Position numbers and translations under genes: made by a program | Shown here: one piece after another, positions 6,731 through 14,664 of the stretch | How the letters are laid out: every line of letters begins with the position of its first letter | Position numbering within the stretch: position 1 is the stretch's first letter | Notes under the pieces: model-generated | The model's input: only the letters and a program-made list of their open reading frames with translations | Told to the model about the DNA's origin: nothing | Databases searched by the model: none | Assembly (NCBI RefSeq): GCF_000718775.1 | Contig: NZ_JOCB01000113.1 | Location: 1 to 25,596 of the forward strand | Direction: 5' to 3' | Length of the DNA: 25,596 nt | From: Streptomyces sp. NRRL S-31 | GTDB taxonomy: Bacteria > Actinomycetota > Actinomycetes > Streptomycetales > Streptomycetaceae

Positions 6731-6770
6731 CGGAAGCACAGACCCCCGCCCGACCACCAGAAGGCACCCC

Positions 6771-8351
6771 GTGTCATCAGCGACCCAGTCTGCCGTCACC
6801 CCCGACACCGTCCTGGTCGTCGACTTCGGCGCGCAGTACGCCCAGCTCATCGCCCGTCGCGTCCGCGAGGCGCGGGTCTACAGCGAGATCGTGCCGAGCA
6901 CCATGCCGGTTCGGGAGATGCTCGCCAAGAACCCCGCGGCGATCATCCTCTCCGGAGGCCCCTCGTCCGTCTACGAGGAGGGCGCCCCCCGCCTCGACCG
7001 CGAGATCTTCGAGTCCGGTGTCCCCGTCTTCGGCATGTGCTACGGCTTCCAGCTGATGGCGCAGGTCCTCGGCGGCACCGTCGACAACACCGGCTCCCGC
7101 GAGTACGGCCGTACCGACCTGCACGTCTCCCGCAACTCCTCCACCCTCTTCGAGGGCACCCCGGGCGAGCAGCAGGTGTGGATGTCCCACGGCGACGCCT
7201 GTTCCGCCGCCCCCGACGGCTTCACGGTCACCGCCTCCACGGACGTGGTCCCGGTCGCCGCGTTCGAGAACGACGACAAGAAGCTCTACGGCGTCCAGTA
7301 CCACCCCGAGGTCATGCACTCCACGCACGGCCAGCAGGTGCTGGAGCACTTCCTCTACCGCGGTGCCGGTCTGGAGCCGAACTGGACCACCGGCAATGTG
7401 ATCGAGGAGCAGGTCGAGGCCATCCGCGAGCTGGTCGGTGACAAGCGCGCGATCTGCGGCCTGTCCGGCGGCGTGGACTCCGCCGTCGCCGCCGCCCTCG
7501 TGCAGAAGGCCATCGGCTCCCAGCTGACCTGCGTGTACGTCGACCACGGCCTGATGCGCAAGGGCGAGACCGAGCAGGTCGAGAAGGACTTCGTCGCGGC
7601 CACCGGCGTGCAGCTGAAGGTCGTCGACGCCGAGGAGCGCTTCCTCACCGCGCTCAAGGGGGTCAGCGACCCCGAGGAGAAGCGGAAGATCATCGGCCGG
7701 GAGTTCATCCGCGTCTTCGAGCAGGCGCAGGCCGAGATCATCGCCGACGAGGGCCCGGCCGTGGAGTTCCTGGTCCAGGGCACCCTGTACCCGGACGTGG
7801 TCGAGTCCGGCGGCGGCACCGGCACCGCGAACATCAAGTCGCACCACAACGTCGGCGGCCTGCCCGAGGACCTCGAGTTCAAGCTGATCGAGCCGCTGCG
7901 CAAGCTGTTCAAGGACGAGGTCCGCATGGTCGGCCAGGAGCTGGGCCTGCCGGAGGAGATCGTCCAGCGCCAGCCCTTCCCCGGCCCCGGCCTCGGCATC
8001 CGCATCGTCGGCGAGGTCACCAAGGAGCGGCTGGACCTGCTGCGCGAGGCCGACGCCATCGCCCGCGAGGAGCTGACCGCGGCCGGCCTGGACCGCGAGA
8101 TCTGGCAGTGCCCGGTGGTCCTGCTCGCCGACGTCCGTTCCGTCGGCGTCCAGGGCGACGGCCGTACCTACGGTCACCCGATCGTGCTGCGCCCGGTCTC
8201 CTCCGAGGACGCCATGACCGCCGACTGGTCCCGGCTGCCGTACGACGTCCTCGGCCGCATCTCGACCCGGATCACCAACGAGGTCCGGGACGTCAACCGG
8301 GTCGTGCTCGACGTGACGTCCAAGCCGCCGGGCACCATCGAGTGGGAGTAG
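6771..8351 (+). CDS. guaA: GMP synthase (glutamine-hydrolysing) (526 aa)
   Basis: Amidates XMP to GMP with ATP and glutamine-derived ammonia, the last step of de novo GMP synthesis. The N-terminal class I amidotransferase has the nucleophile in GMCYGFQ (C90) and the His/Glu of QYHPE (H178, E180). The ATP-pyrophosphatase P-loop is SGGVDS (232-237). The C-terminal dimerisation domain is complete, with [12 protein letters not shown] and the ending PPGTIEWE typical of GuaA. The start is a GTG ([25 protein letters not shown]) with AGAAGG upstream. Length is normal. The frame is open far upstream, but that sequence overlaps the chorismate mutase region on the other strand and is not GuaA-like. It is divergent from the chorismate mutase transcript and convergent with the next gene, 18 bp away. 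Confidence 0.98.
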   Translation: MSSATQSAVTPDTVLVVDFGAQYAQLIARRVREARVYSEIVPSTMPVREMLAKNPAAIILSGGPSSVYEEGAPRLDREIFESGVPVFGMCYGFQLMAQVLGGTVDNTGSREYGRTDLHVSRNSSTLFEGTPGEQQVWMSHGDACSAAPDGFTVTASTDVVPVAAFENDDKKLYGVQYHPEVMHSTHGQQVLEHFLYRGAGLEPNWTTGNVIEEQVEAIRELVGDKRAICGLSGGVDSAVAAALVQKAIGSQLTCVYVDHGLMRKGETEQVEKDFVAATGVQLKVVDAEERFLTALKGVSDPEEKRKIIGREFIRVFEQAQAEIIADEGPAVEFLVQGTLYPDVVESGGGTGTANIKSHHNVGGLPEDLEFKLIEPLRKLFKDEVRMVGQELGLPEEIVQRQPFPGPGLGIRIVGEVTKERLDLLREADAIAREELTAAGLDREIWQCPVVLLADVRSVGVQGDGRTYGHPIVLRPVSSEDAMTADWSRLPYDVLGRISTRITNEVRDVNRVVLDVTSKPPGTIEWE

Positions 8352-8369
8352 TCCTCCCGCGTGTGACGG

Positions 8370-8837
8370 TCACGTCCGCCTGAGAGCGCGCACCGGCTCT
8401 CCGGGCTTCCAGACCTGGGCGACCAGATACGTGTCGTCCTCGACGTAGGTCCTTACGACCTCCGTCAGCTCGGTGCGGAAGAGGTGGAACGGCTGCGGCG
8501 GTTCCACCTCTTCCACGTACGCGGCCTTGGCCGGCCCGTCCCCGACCTCGAACGCCCGCCCGCCGACCCGGACGTCGCCGCCGCCCATGCCCGTTCCGTC
8601 ACCGGGGTTGGCCTGGAGGGCGAAGCGCGGGTCGCGGCGCAGGTCCGCGGCCTTGCGGGAGCCCGGCATCAGACCGAGCCACAGCCGTCCGCCGACGAAG
8701 CGCACCTCCAGACCGCTGGTGCGGGGAGAACCGTCCCCGCGGAGGGTCGCGAGAACGTGGTGCCGGTAGGCGCCGAAGCGCTCCTCGGCGAGCGCCGCCA
8801 GTCCGGGCGCCGCCGCCCTGAAGTCTGTCCAGTCCAT
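8370..8837 (-). CDS. Pyridoxamine 5'-phosphate oxidase-fold (flavin/F420-binding) protein (155 aa)
   Basis: A split beta-barrel protein of the PNPOx-like superfamily. Visible signatures are a first strand HHVLATLRGDGSPRTSGLEVRF, then GRLWLGLMPGSRKAADLRRDPRFALQANP, the usual ligand-contact region of such proteins, and a C-terminal FRTELTEVVRTYVEDDTYLVAQVWKPG. Members bind FMN or F420 and many have unknown substrates, so a redox role is likely but not specified. The ATG at 8837 has GGAAGAG 8 nt upstream and begins MDWTDFRAAAPGLAALAEERFG, as in homologues I remember; a start at 8897 is possible but has poorer signals. It is divergent from the aldolase-like gene. A GTGAC/GTCAC palindrome overlaps the stop region (8363-8373), where guaA converges. 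Confidence 0.8.
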   Translation of the reverse strand: MDWTDFRAAAPGLAALAEERFGAYRHHVLATLRGDGSPRTSGLEVRFVGGRLWLGLMPGSRKAADLRRDPRFALQANPGDGTGMGGGDVRVGGRAFEVGDGPAKAAYVEEVEPPQPFHLFRTELTEVVRTYVEDDTYLVAQVWKPGEPVRALRRT

Positions 8838-8859
8838 ACCGGGCACTCTTCCGCTCGAT

Positions 8860-8878
8860 CCCGACAACCTCTGTCGGG
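8860..8878. promoter_or_regulatory. Inverted repeat between divergent genes
   Basis: CCCGAC (8860-8865) and GTCGGG (8873-8878) flank a 7-nt spacer, 23 nt upstream of the minus-strand gene's start. It could be an operator or lie in that gene's leader. Confidence 0.3.
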
Positions 8879-8977
8879 TATTCGTCGCGTACGTCATCTT
8901 TACAAAACAGCCCTGCCCTTTTGCGCCGCCCGGCGGTAGCTTCCGGCCCGTACGGACATCAGCACGCTGGAGGACCT

Positions 8978-9772
8978 ATGCGCGGGCCCACGCCGCCCCT
9001 GCCGCTGCCCACCGACCAGCTGCGGTTCGCCATGCCGCCGATGCACGACTCGGTCGAGGACGAACGGCGGCACCGCAAGGAACGGCTCGCGGGTGCCCTG
9101 CGGATCTTCGGACGGGCGGGATTCGAGGACGGGGTGTCCGGCCACATCACCGCCCGGGACCCGGAGTTCACCGACTGCTTCTGGGTCAATCCGTTCGGCA
9201 TGCCGTTCAAGCACGTCACCGTGGGCGACCTCGTCCTCGCCAACCAGGACGGCCAGGTCGTCGAGGGCCGCTACCACGTCAACCAGGCCGCGTTCACCGT
9301 GCACGCCCAGGTGCACGCGGCCCGCCCCGACGTCGTCGCCGTCGCCCACTGCCACACCGTGCACGGCCGCGCCCTCGCCGCCCTCGGCGACCTCATCGAC
9401 CCGATCACCCAGGAGAGCTGCGCCTTCTACGAGGACATCGCCCTCTACGACGCCTACACCGGCGTCACCGTCGACGCCGAGGAGGGCCGCCGGATCGCCG
9501 CCGCGCTGGGCTCCCGCAAGGCGCTCGTGCTGCGCAACCACGGGCCGCTCACCGTCGGCGACTCGGTGGACGCCGCCGCCTGGTGGTTCCTGTCCCTGGA
9601 CCGGGCCTGCCAGGTGCAGCTGACGGCGAAGGCGGCGGGCCGCCCGGTGCTCATCGACCACAAGGCGGCCGTCGCCACCCGCGAACAGCTCGGCGGCGAC
9701 CTGGTGGCCTGGATCAACTACCAGCCGCTGTGGCAGGACATCAGCCGCAGCGAACCGGACCTGCTCGACTGA
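8978..9772 (+). CDS. Class II aldolase/adducin-like protein (264 aa)
   Basis: Belongs to the class II aldolase/adducin family. The metal-site histidines are visible as HCH (H124, H126) and in LRNHGP (H188). The motif order matches the family: GFEDGVSGHITARDP at the N-terminal side, VNQAAFTVHAQVHAARPDVVAVAHCHTVHG, then KALVLRNHGPLTVG. Counting back from the first metal histidine, the position of the catalytic Glu of L-fuculose-phosphate aldolase is occupied by Ala105. This is common in the adducin-like branch, so aldolase activity cannot be assumed. The ATG at 8978 has GGAGGA ending 3 nt upstream. It is divergent from the split-barrel protein; the next gene on the same strand is 181 bp away. 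Confidence 0.85.
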   Translation: MRGPTPPLPLPTDQLRFAMPPMHDSVEDERRHRKERLAGALRIFGRAGFEDGVSGHITARDPEFTDCFWVNPFGMPFKHVTVGDLVLANQDGQVVEGRYHVNQAAFTVHAQVHAARPDVVAVAHCHTVHGRALAALGDLIDPITQESCAFYEDIALYDAYTGVTVDAEEGRRIAAALGSRKALVLRNHGPLTVGDSVDAAAWWFLSLDRACQVQLTAKAAGRPVLIDHKAAVATREQLGGDLVAWINYQPLWQDISRSEPDLLD

Positions 9773-9887
9773 GACCTGCGGCCCCGGCCCCCGAACCCAC
9801 CGCATCCCGCGCCACCACCCACTCCATGTGACCCACCGGGGCGGTCCGCAAGGGCACCCGATATCCGGAAAATCATCCCGGAGAGGA

Positions 9888-9914
9888 TTGAACCGTTCTT
9901 CTCTGTCATACGTA
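9888..9914 (+). promoter_or_regulatory. Candidate promoter for the DoxX gene
   Basis: TTGAAC (9888-9893) resembles a -35 element. TACGTA (9909-9914), inside the palindrome ATACGTAT (9908-9915), could be the -10, although the 15-nt spacing is short. Confidence 0.35.
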
Positions 9915-9953
9915 TCGTCCAGTGAGGGGTGGTACGGCGGGTGAAAGGCGGTC

Positions 9954-10484
9954 GTGACGATGGTTCAGGGAATGCGAACGGACACGTACACCACACGATT
10001 GGACGGCCACGGCAGCTGGCGGGACACCGCCGCCCACTATGCCCTGCTGCCGTTGCGCCTCTTCCTGGGCGTCACGTTCATCTACGCCGGCCTGGACAAG
10101 ATCACCGACAGCGCCTTCATGCGGTCCGGCGGTGCCGGCTCGATCGGCGAAACCATGCGCTCGGCCCGTGACTCCGCCGCGATTCCGGCCCTGGTCGACC
10201 TGGCCCTGAAGAGCCCGGTCGGCTTCGGCTACGGCATCGCCCTCGGCGAGCTGGCCGTGGGCATCGGGACCCTGGTCGGTCTGCTCGGCCGGCTGGCCGC
10301 GCTGGGCGGGGCGCTGATCTCGCTCAGTCTCTGGCTGACGGTGAGCTGGTCGACCACCCCCTACTACTACGGCAACGACCTCGCCTACCTGATGGCCTGG
10401 ACCCCCCTGATCCTCGCCGGCGCCCCCTACCTCTCCCTGGACGCGGTCTGGCGGACACGGAGGCGGTTCGGCGGCTACCGCTGA
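9954..10484 (+). CDS. DoxX family integral membrane protein (176 aa)
   Basis: A four-helix membrane protein of the DoxX type. The first helix region reads PLRLFLGVTFIYAGLDKITD, the classic family start. Further helices fall around residues 86-110, 112-128 and 140-155, with GELAVGIGTLVGLLGRLAALGGALISLSLWLTV in the middle. DoxX-like proteins are linked to thiosulfate oxidation and thiol/redox stress in some bacteria, but no role can be fixed from sequence. The start was taken at GTG 9954, because AAAGG lies 5 nt upstream; ATG codons at 9960 and 9972 are alternatives. Its last 10 nt overlap the end of the converging small membrane protein gene. Confidence 0.85.
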   Translation: MTMVQGMRTDTYTTRLDGHGSWRDTAAHYALLPLRLFLGVTFIYAGLDKITDSAFMRSGGAGSIGETMRSARDSAAIPALVDLALKSPVGFGYGIALGELAVGIGTLVGLLGRLAALGGALISLSLWLTVSWSTTPYYYGNDLAYLMAWTPLILAGAPYLSLDAVWRTRRRFGGYR

Positions 10485-10690
10485 CCGTCCTCGGCGCCGC
10501 TCCGTCCGCGTATCCCCCGGGTCAGCACGGCGATGGCCCCGGCCAGGCAGAGGCCGCCCACGACCAGCGGGACGACCGCGAACCACGGGGTGTCCCACAG
10601 CCCGCCCGCGTCCCCCGCGTAGGCCACGGCGGTGGCGGTGAGGAAGAGCCCGGCGACCAGCTTCCCGGGCTGGAACTCATGACGCAGCAC
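10475..10690 (-). CDS. Small two-helix membrane protein (71 aa)
   Basis: A hypothetical protein with two predicted helices (about residues 10-25 and 35-58) and a basic, charged tail (RGIRGRSGAEDGQR). The GTG start at 10690 has an excellent Shine-Dalgarno GGAGGT 5 nt upstream and overlaps the 3' end of the PspC-family gene by 14 bp, so it is almost certainly translationally coupled to it. This coupling is the best clue to its job: an accessory part of the PspC/LiaF-like envelope module. It converges with the DoxX gene, with a 10-bp overlap of coding ends. I do not recognise a named family. Confidence 0.8.
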   Translation of the reverse strand: MLRHEFQPGKLVAGLFLTATAVAYAGDAGGLWDTPWFAVVPLVVGGLCLAGAIAVLTRGIRGRSGAEDGQR

Positions 10691-12341
10691 GGCTGACCTC
10701 CACCTGTCCCACTCCGACGCCGAGCGTCAGGTCCAGCGTGCCGGGTCTCCCGGCCCCCTCGACCGGCGCCAGCGTCACGTCCTTGTGCCTGCCGGGCTGC
10801 ACGTCCACGTCCTTCCCGGGGTCCCCGGGCAACCGGATGTCGCCCACCCCCACATCGATGTTCATCCGCACCGTCACGTCCGCCGGCACGATCACCTTCA
10901 GCCGGCCCGCGCCCACCCGGGCGTCCGAGGCGACCGTCTGCCCCGTGGCCGGGTGCACCCGGGAGAGGTCCAGGGTGCCCCGTCCCGTGCCGAGGTCGTA
11001 CCCGGGCCGCACCTGCGCCGCCGTGGCCGGCGTCCAGGACACCTCCCTCCAGTGGGTGGTGATGTCCCGGGGCAGCGCCGCCGATCCGGCGAGCAGGGCC
11101 GCCGTGACCAGTGCCAGGAACACCGTCCCGGCCCCGGTCCGGCCCAGGAAGGCGCTGACCGCGATGCCCAGCCCGAACACCGCCAGCGCGCACGCCAGAC
11201 CGGTCTGGAGACTGGTGCCCAACGGGTGCGTGCGCCAGCCGAGTCCCGTGCCCAGGCCGCCCGCCAGCAGCGCGAGCAGGAACACCCAGCCGCCTATCCA
11301 GCGCGGGCCGCGCGGTCTCGGGGGCGTGGCCCGCGACGGCTGTGGGGCTCCGGAGTGGGTCCAGGGGGTGGGGATGCCGACGTCCACGACCGAGGTGAGG
11401 TCCCGGCCACGGGCGTCACCGGGTCCCCACAGATAGCCGGTGCCGCCGACATGGGTGCCGTCCTTGACGATCGGGTCACGCCACCATGAGGGATAGGTGG
11501 TGACGACCGGCGGCGCCTGGGCCTCCGGCGGTGCGTCGGCGGCGGCCTGCGCGGCCAGGGGGTCGGGGTCCGCCGTGCCACGGTGCCGGGACCAGTACCC
11601 CGCGCCCGCCAGGAGCAGGGAGAGCACCGTGGCGAACCACAGCACGCCGCCGTTCCTCAGCATCGTCAGGAAGATCCCACAGCCGACCAGTGCGAACAGC
11701 ACTGCGGCCAGCGCCTGGCCGTCGACCCGGCCCGTGAAGAGCTTGCGGACCTCGTTCTCCTCCTCGTCCTCGTACGGCACCAGGAGCCAGACGAAGCCGT
11801 AGAAGATCAGGCCGAGGCCGCCGGCCGCGGAGAGCACGGCCAGCGTGATCCGGAAGATCACCGGGTCCATGTCGGTCTGCCGTCCGAGTCCGGCGCACAC
11901 GCCCGCGATCATCTTGTGCCGGCGGTCGCGCCGGAAACGGCCGGTAGGACCGTGATCCGCCCGCTGCCCGGACCCGTCCGCGGCGGAGCGGGTGCCCGTC
12001 CGGGACCGGGCGTGCGCACCGGCGTGGTCGTGGGCGCCACCGGGACCGGTGCCGTCACCGTCGGTTCCGTCACCACTGCCGCCGTCACCACTGCCGCCGT
12101 CACCACTGCCGCCGTCATGCCTGCCGCCGTCATGCCTGCCGGCGTCGGCAACGGTGCCGTCGGCGTCGGTGCCGTCGGTGCGGGAGCCGCTCCCGTGGGA
12201 GCCGTTCACATGGGGGCCGGTGCCGGCCGCCCGTGTCTCCTCCGTCGCGGCGGGCGCGGCATCCGTCGGTCCGGTGCCCGGGACCGGGCGCGGGCCGGAG
12301 CCGGGTCCCGTACCCGTCGCGGCGTGCTCGTGATCCGTCAT
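10677..12341 (-). CDS. PspC-domain membrane protein with LiaF-like C-terminal region (554 aa)
   Basis: An envelope-stress type membrane protein. Residues 1-130 are low-complexity Gly/Asp/Thr/His. A PspC domain follows at about 134-190 (GRFRRDRRHKMIAGVCAGLGRQ, ending YGFVWLLVPYEDEEE). Several membrane helices come next (about 205-250 and 350-440). The last 130 residues form a beta-rich segment (VIVPADVTVRMNIDVGVGDIRLPG, LDLTLGVGVGQVEV) like the LiaF/DUF2154-type C-terminus. It is divergent from a histidine kinase that also carries PspC, so it probably senses or modulates signalling with that kinase. The ATG at 12341 is the first start before the acidic N-terminus; the frame is open upstream but overlaps the divergent gene. 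The Shine-Dalgarno is weak. Confidence 0.88.
   Translation of the reverse strand: MTDHEHAATGTGPGSGPRPVPGTGPTDAAPAATEETRAAGTGPHVNGSHGSGSRTDGTDADGTVADAGRHDGGRHDGGSGDGGSGDGGSGDGTDGDGTGPGGAHDHAGAHARSRTGTRSAADGSGQRADHGPTGRFRRDRRHKMIAGVCAGLGRQTDMDPVIFRITLAVLSAAGGLGLIFYGFVWLLVPYEDEEENEVRKLFTGRVDGQALAAVLFALVGCGIFLTMLRNGGVLWFATVLSLLLAGAGYWSRHRGTADPDPLAAQAAADAPPEAQAPPVVTTYPSWWRDPIVKDGTHVGGTGYLWGPGDARGRDLTSVVDVGIPTPWTHSGAPQPSRATPPRPRGPRWIGGWVFLLALLAGGLGTGLGWRTHPLGTSLQTGLACALAVFGLGIAVSAFLGRTGAGTVFLALVTAALLAGSAALPRDITTHWREVSWTPATAAQVRPGYDLGTGRGTLDLSRVHPATGQTVASDARVGAGRLKVIVPADVTVRMNIDVGVGDIRLPGDPGKDVDVQPGRHKDVTLAPVEGAGRPGTLDLTLGVGVGQVEVSRAAS
12066..12141 (-). repeat. 15-bp tandem repeats in the PspC protein N-terminus
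   Basis: Five 15-bp units encode GGSGD (three) and GGRHD (two) in the low-complexity tail. The repeats are nearly identical at DNA level, so copy number may vary between strains. Confidence 0.8.
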
Positions 12342-12385
12342 GCGTCCATGGTGACCGCCCGGCCGCCGCGACGGCAGTCGGGACG

Positions 12386-12528
12386 ACCCTGGGCCAACCC
12401 TGAAATCGGCCCCGAGACCGGGCGGGGAAGCGTTCGAGCGGCACGGACCGTCGAGGAGACCCGCACACACCGCCCACCCGGACCGGCTCCGGCGGAAGAT
12501 CAGGGGCGTCTCGGGGCCGGACCCTGAT
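12386..12528. promoter_or_regulatory. ACCCTGA-type repeats in the divergent PspC promoter region
   Basis: ACCCTG (12386-12391) and ACCCTGA (12397-12403) are one helical turn apart. A second cluster has ATCAGGG (12499-12505) and CCCTGAT (12522-12528) as an inverted pair with a 16-nt gap. Shared CCCTGA cores in both orientations suggest a binding site for the adjacent response regulator; this is inference. Confidence 0.4.
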
Positions 12529-12562
12529 GCTCCGCCCCGCGGCCCGTGTGACCATCGTTGGC

Positions 12563-13861
12563 ATGCCGGAAGCCGCAAGCCCGCCACTCGACGACCCGCG
12601 GCCGCCGCGCAAGCTCTACCGCAGCAGCGACGGACGCTGGCTCGGCGGAGTGGCGCGGGGCCTCGCCGGGCATCTCGGGCTGCCCGTCGTCTGGGTGCGG
12701 CTCGTCTTCGTCGGACTGTTCATGGCCGACGGACTCGGAGCGCTGCTGTACGCCGCGTTCTGGTTCTTCGTCCCGCTCGGCGTCGGCGGGGTGGGCGGTG
12801 CCGGCGGTCAGAAGCCGTCGCTGGTGGGCACGGAGACCTCGCCGGACGGCCGCCGCAGACTGGTGGCCCGCAGGCCGGACCGGGGACAGATCATCGCCCT
12901 GCTTCTCATGGTCGCCGTCGCCATGGTGTTCGTGAGCAGCGTCAACCTGGGCAGCGCGGCCAAGGCGTATCTGGTCCCCGCCGTGCTCGTCGCGGCCGGG
13001 GTGGCCCTCGTCTGGCGCCAGGCGGACAACGCCCGCCGGGCCCGCTGGGTCGAGGCCGGACGCCGGCGCCGCACCCTCACCCTGCTGCGCGCGGCGGGCG
13101 GCGTCCTGCTCGTCACGGCCGGTGTCTCGGCCATCTTCGTCATGCAGGGCTCGGCCGCCCACCTGGGCGCGGTCCTCCAGGCGGCGCTCGCCGTCCTCGT
13201 CGGCATCACCCTGCTCGCCGGGCCCTACCTGGTCCGCATGACCCAGGACCTGTCGGAGGAGCGCCTGATGCGCATCCGTGCCCAGGAGCGCGCCGAGGTC
13301 GCCGCGCACGTCCACGACTCGGTGCTGCACACCCTCACCCTGATCCAGCGCAACGCCGAGAACGCGGGGGAGGTGCGCCGCCTCGCCCGCGCCCAGGAGC
13401 GCGACCTGCGCACCTGGCTCTACAAGCCGGAGGGCACCGGGAAGGACGAGGCCGACGAGCCCGACACGGTCGCCGAGGCGGTGCGGCGCAACGCCGCCGA
13501 GGTGGAGGACAAGCACGGCGTGCCCATCGAGGTCGTGATAGTCGGCGACTGCCCGCTGGACGAGAGGACCACCGCGCAGATGCAGGCCGCGCGCGAGGCG
13601 ATGGTGAACGCCGCCAAGTACGGTGGCGAGGGCGGTGCCGTACAGGTGTACGCGGAAGTCGAGGGAAGATCGGTCTTCGTGTCCGTGCGGGACCGCGGCC
13701 CGGGCTTCGATCTCGACGCGATACCCGCCGACCGTATGGGCGTCAGAGAATCGATCATCGGCCGCATGGAGCGCAACGGCGGCACGGCCCGGCTGCGGGC
13801 GGTGGCGGGGGGCGGTACCGAGGTCGAGCTGGAGATGGAGAGGGCGGAGAAGACGTCATGA
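12563..13861 (+). CDS. PspC-domain sensor histidine kinase (432 aa)
   Basis: A membrane sensor kinase of the NarL/LiaS (HisKA_3) class. An N-terminal PspC domain spans about 17-73 (KLYRSSDGRWLGGVARGLAGHLGL, ending AFWFFVPLG). Further helices lie at about 108-125, 135-151, 175-193 and 202-225. The phospho-acceptor is in HDSVLHTL (H251). The HATPase domain shows AREAMVNAAKYG (N box), VRDRGPGFD (G1) and MGVRESIIGRMERNGG (G2). The ATG at 12563 precedes the conserved PspC sequence; no clear Shine-Dalgarno. Its stop codon overlaps the response regulator start (ATGA), so the pair is translationally coupled. It is divergent from a PspC/LiaF-like membrane protein, like a LiaFSR-type envelope stress circuit, but with PspC on both membrane partners. 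Confidence 0.93.
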   Translation: MPEAASPPLDDPRPPRKLYRSSDGRWLGGVARGLAGHLGLPVVWVRLVFVGLFMADGLGALLYAAFWFFVPLGVGGVGGAGGQKPSLVGTETSPDGRRRLVARRPDRGQIIALLLMVAVAMVFVSSVNLGSAAKAYLVPAVLVAAGVALVWRQADNARRARWVEAGRRRRTLTLLRAAGGVLLVTAGVSAIFVMQGSAAHLGAVLQAALAVLVGITLLAGPYLVRMTQDLSEERLMRIRAQERAEVAAHVHDSVLHTLTLIQRNAENAGEVRRLARAQERDLRTWLYKPEGTGKDEADEPDTVAEAVRRNAAEVEDKHGVPIEVVIVGDCPLDERTTAQMQAAREAMVNAAKYGGEGGAVQVYAEVEGRSVFVSVRDRGPGFDLDAIPADRMGVRESIIGRMERNGGTARLRAVAGGGTEVELEMERAEKTS

Positions 13862-14616
13862 GCGACGAGACCGAGGCGAACGGCACGGCGGCAGCGGCGG
13901 AGGCGGAGGGGGAGGCGGCCCAGTCCGGCCGGATCGACGGCGCCGGTGCGGGCGGGCGGCACGTACGGGTGGTGCTCGTGGACGACCACCGGATGTTCCG
14001 CACCGGCGTCCAGGCCGAGATCGGCCGGACCGCCGAGACCGGGGTCGAGGTGGTCGGCGAGGCCGCGGACGTCGACCAGGCGGTCGCGGTGATCACCGCC
14101 ACCCGGCCCGAGGTGGTCCTCCTCGACGTCCACCTGCCCGGCGGCGGCGGGGTCGAAGTGCTGCGCCGGTGCGCCGCGTTGAGCGCGGACGCCGAACGGC
14201 CCGTCCGCTTCCTCGCGCTGTCCGTGTCGGACGCGGCGGAGGACGTGATCGGGGTGATCCGTGGCGGCGCGCGCGGCTACGTCACCAAGACGATCACCGG
14301 CGCCGACCTGATCGACTCCGTCTTCCGCGTCCAGGAGGGCGACGCCGTCTTCTCGCCGCGGCTGGCCGGGTTCGTCCTGGACGCCTTCGCCTCCACCGAC
14401 GCCCCGCCCGTGGACGAGGACCTGGACCGCCTCACCCAGCGGGAACGCGAGGTGCTGCGCCTGATCGCCCGTGGCTACGCGTACAAGGAGATCGCCAAGC
14501 AACTGTTCATCTCGGTGAAGACGGTCGAGTCCCACGTCTCGGCGGTCCTGCGCAAGCTCCAGCTGTCCAACCGGCACGAACTGACCCGCTGGGCGACCGC
14601 GCGCCGGTTGGTCTGA
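13858..14616 (+). CDS. NarL/LuxR-family response regulator (252 aa)
   Basis: The DNA-binding partner of the PspC sensor kinase. The receiver domain has the acidic pair in VLVDDHRMF (D42, D43), the phosphorylation site in VVLLDVHLPGG (D90), the conserved S122 in LALSVSD and K144 in YVTKT. The C-terminal LuxR-type helix-turn-helix reads LTQREREVLRLIARGYAYKEIA, then KTVESHVSAVLRKLQLSNRHEL. An Ala/Glu/Gly-rich extension of about 33 residues precedes the receiver, longer than usual. Its ATG overlaps the kinase stop by 4 bp. Likely targets are the divergent PspC gene and its own operon, through the repeats between them. It converges with the NlpC/P60 gene. Confidence 0.95.
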   Translation: MSDETEANGTAAAAEAEGEAAQSGRIDGAGAGGRHVRVVLVDDHRMFRTGVQAEIGRTAETGVEVVGEAADVDQAVAVITATRPEVVLLDVHLPGGGGVEVLRRCAALSADAERPVRFLALSVSDAAEDVIGVIRGGARGYVTKTITGADLIDSVFRVQEGDAVFSPRLAGFVLDAFASTDAPPVDEDLDRLTQREREVLRLIARGYAYKEIAKQLFISVKTVESHVSAVLRKLQLSNRHELTRWATARRLV

Positions 14617-14636
14617 TCCGATCCTGCCGCGGGGCC

Positions 14637-14651
14637 GCGCGCACTCCGCGC
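14637..14651. terminator. Weak hairpin between converging genes
   Basis: GCGCG (14637-14641) and CGCGC (14647-14651) could form a 5-bp stem in the 48-bp gap between the response regulator and NlpC/P60 genes. Confidence 0.25.
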
Positions 14652-14664
14652 ACCCGACGGTCCC

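Noticed and set aside
12066..12141. CRISPR-like short repeat cluster
   Set aside because: The 15-bp units are contiguous without spacers and encode in-frame GGSGD/GGRHD repeats of the PspC protein.
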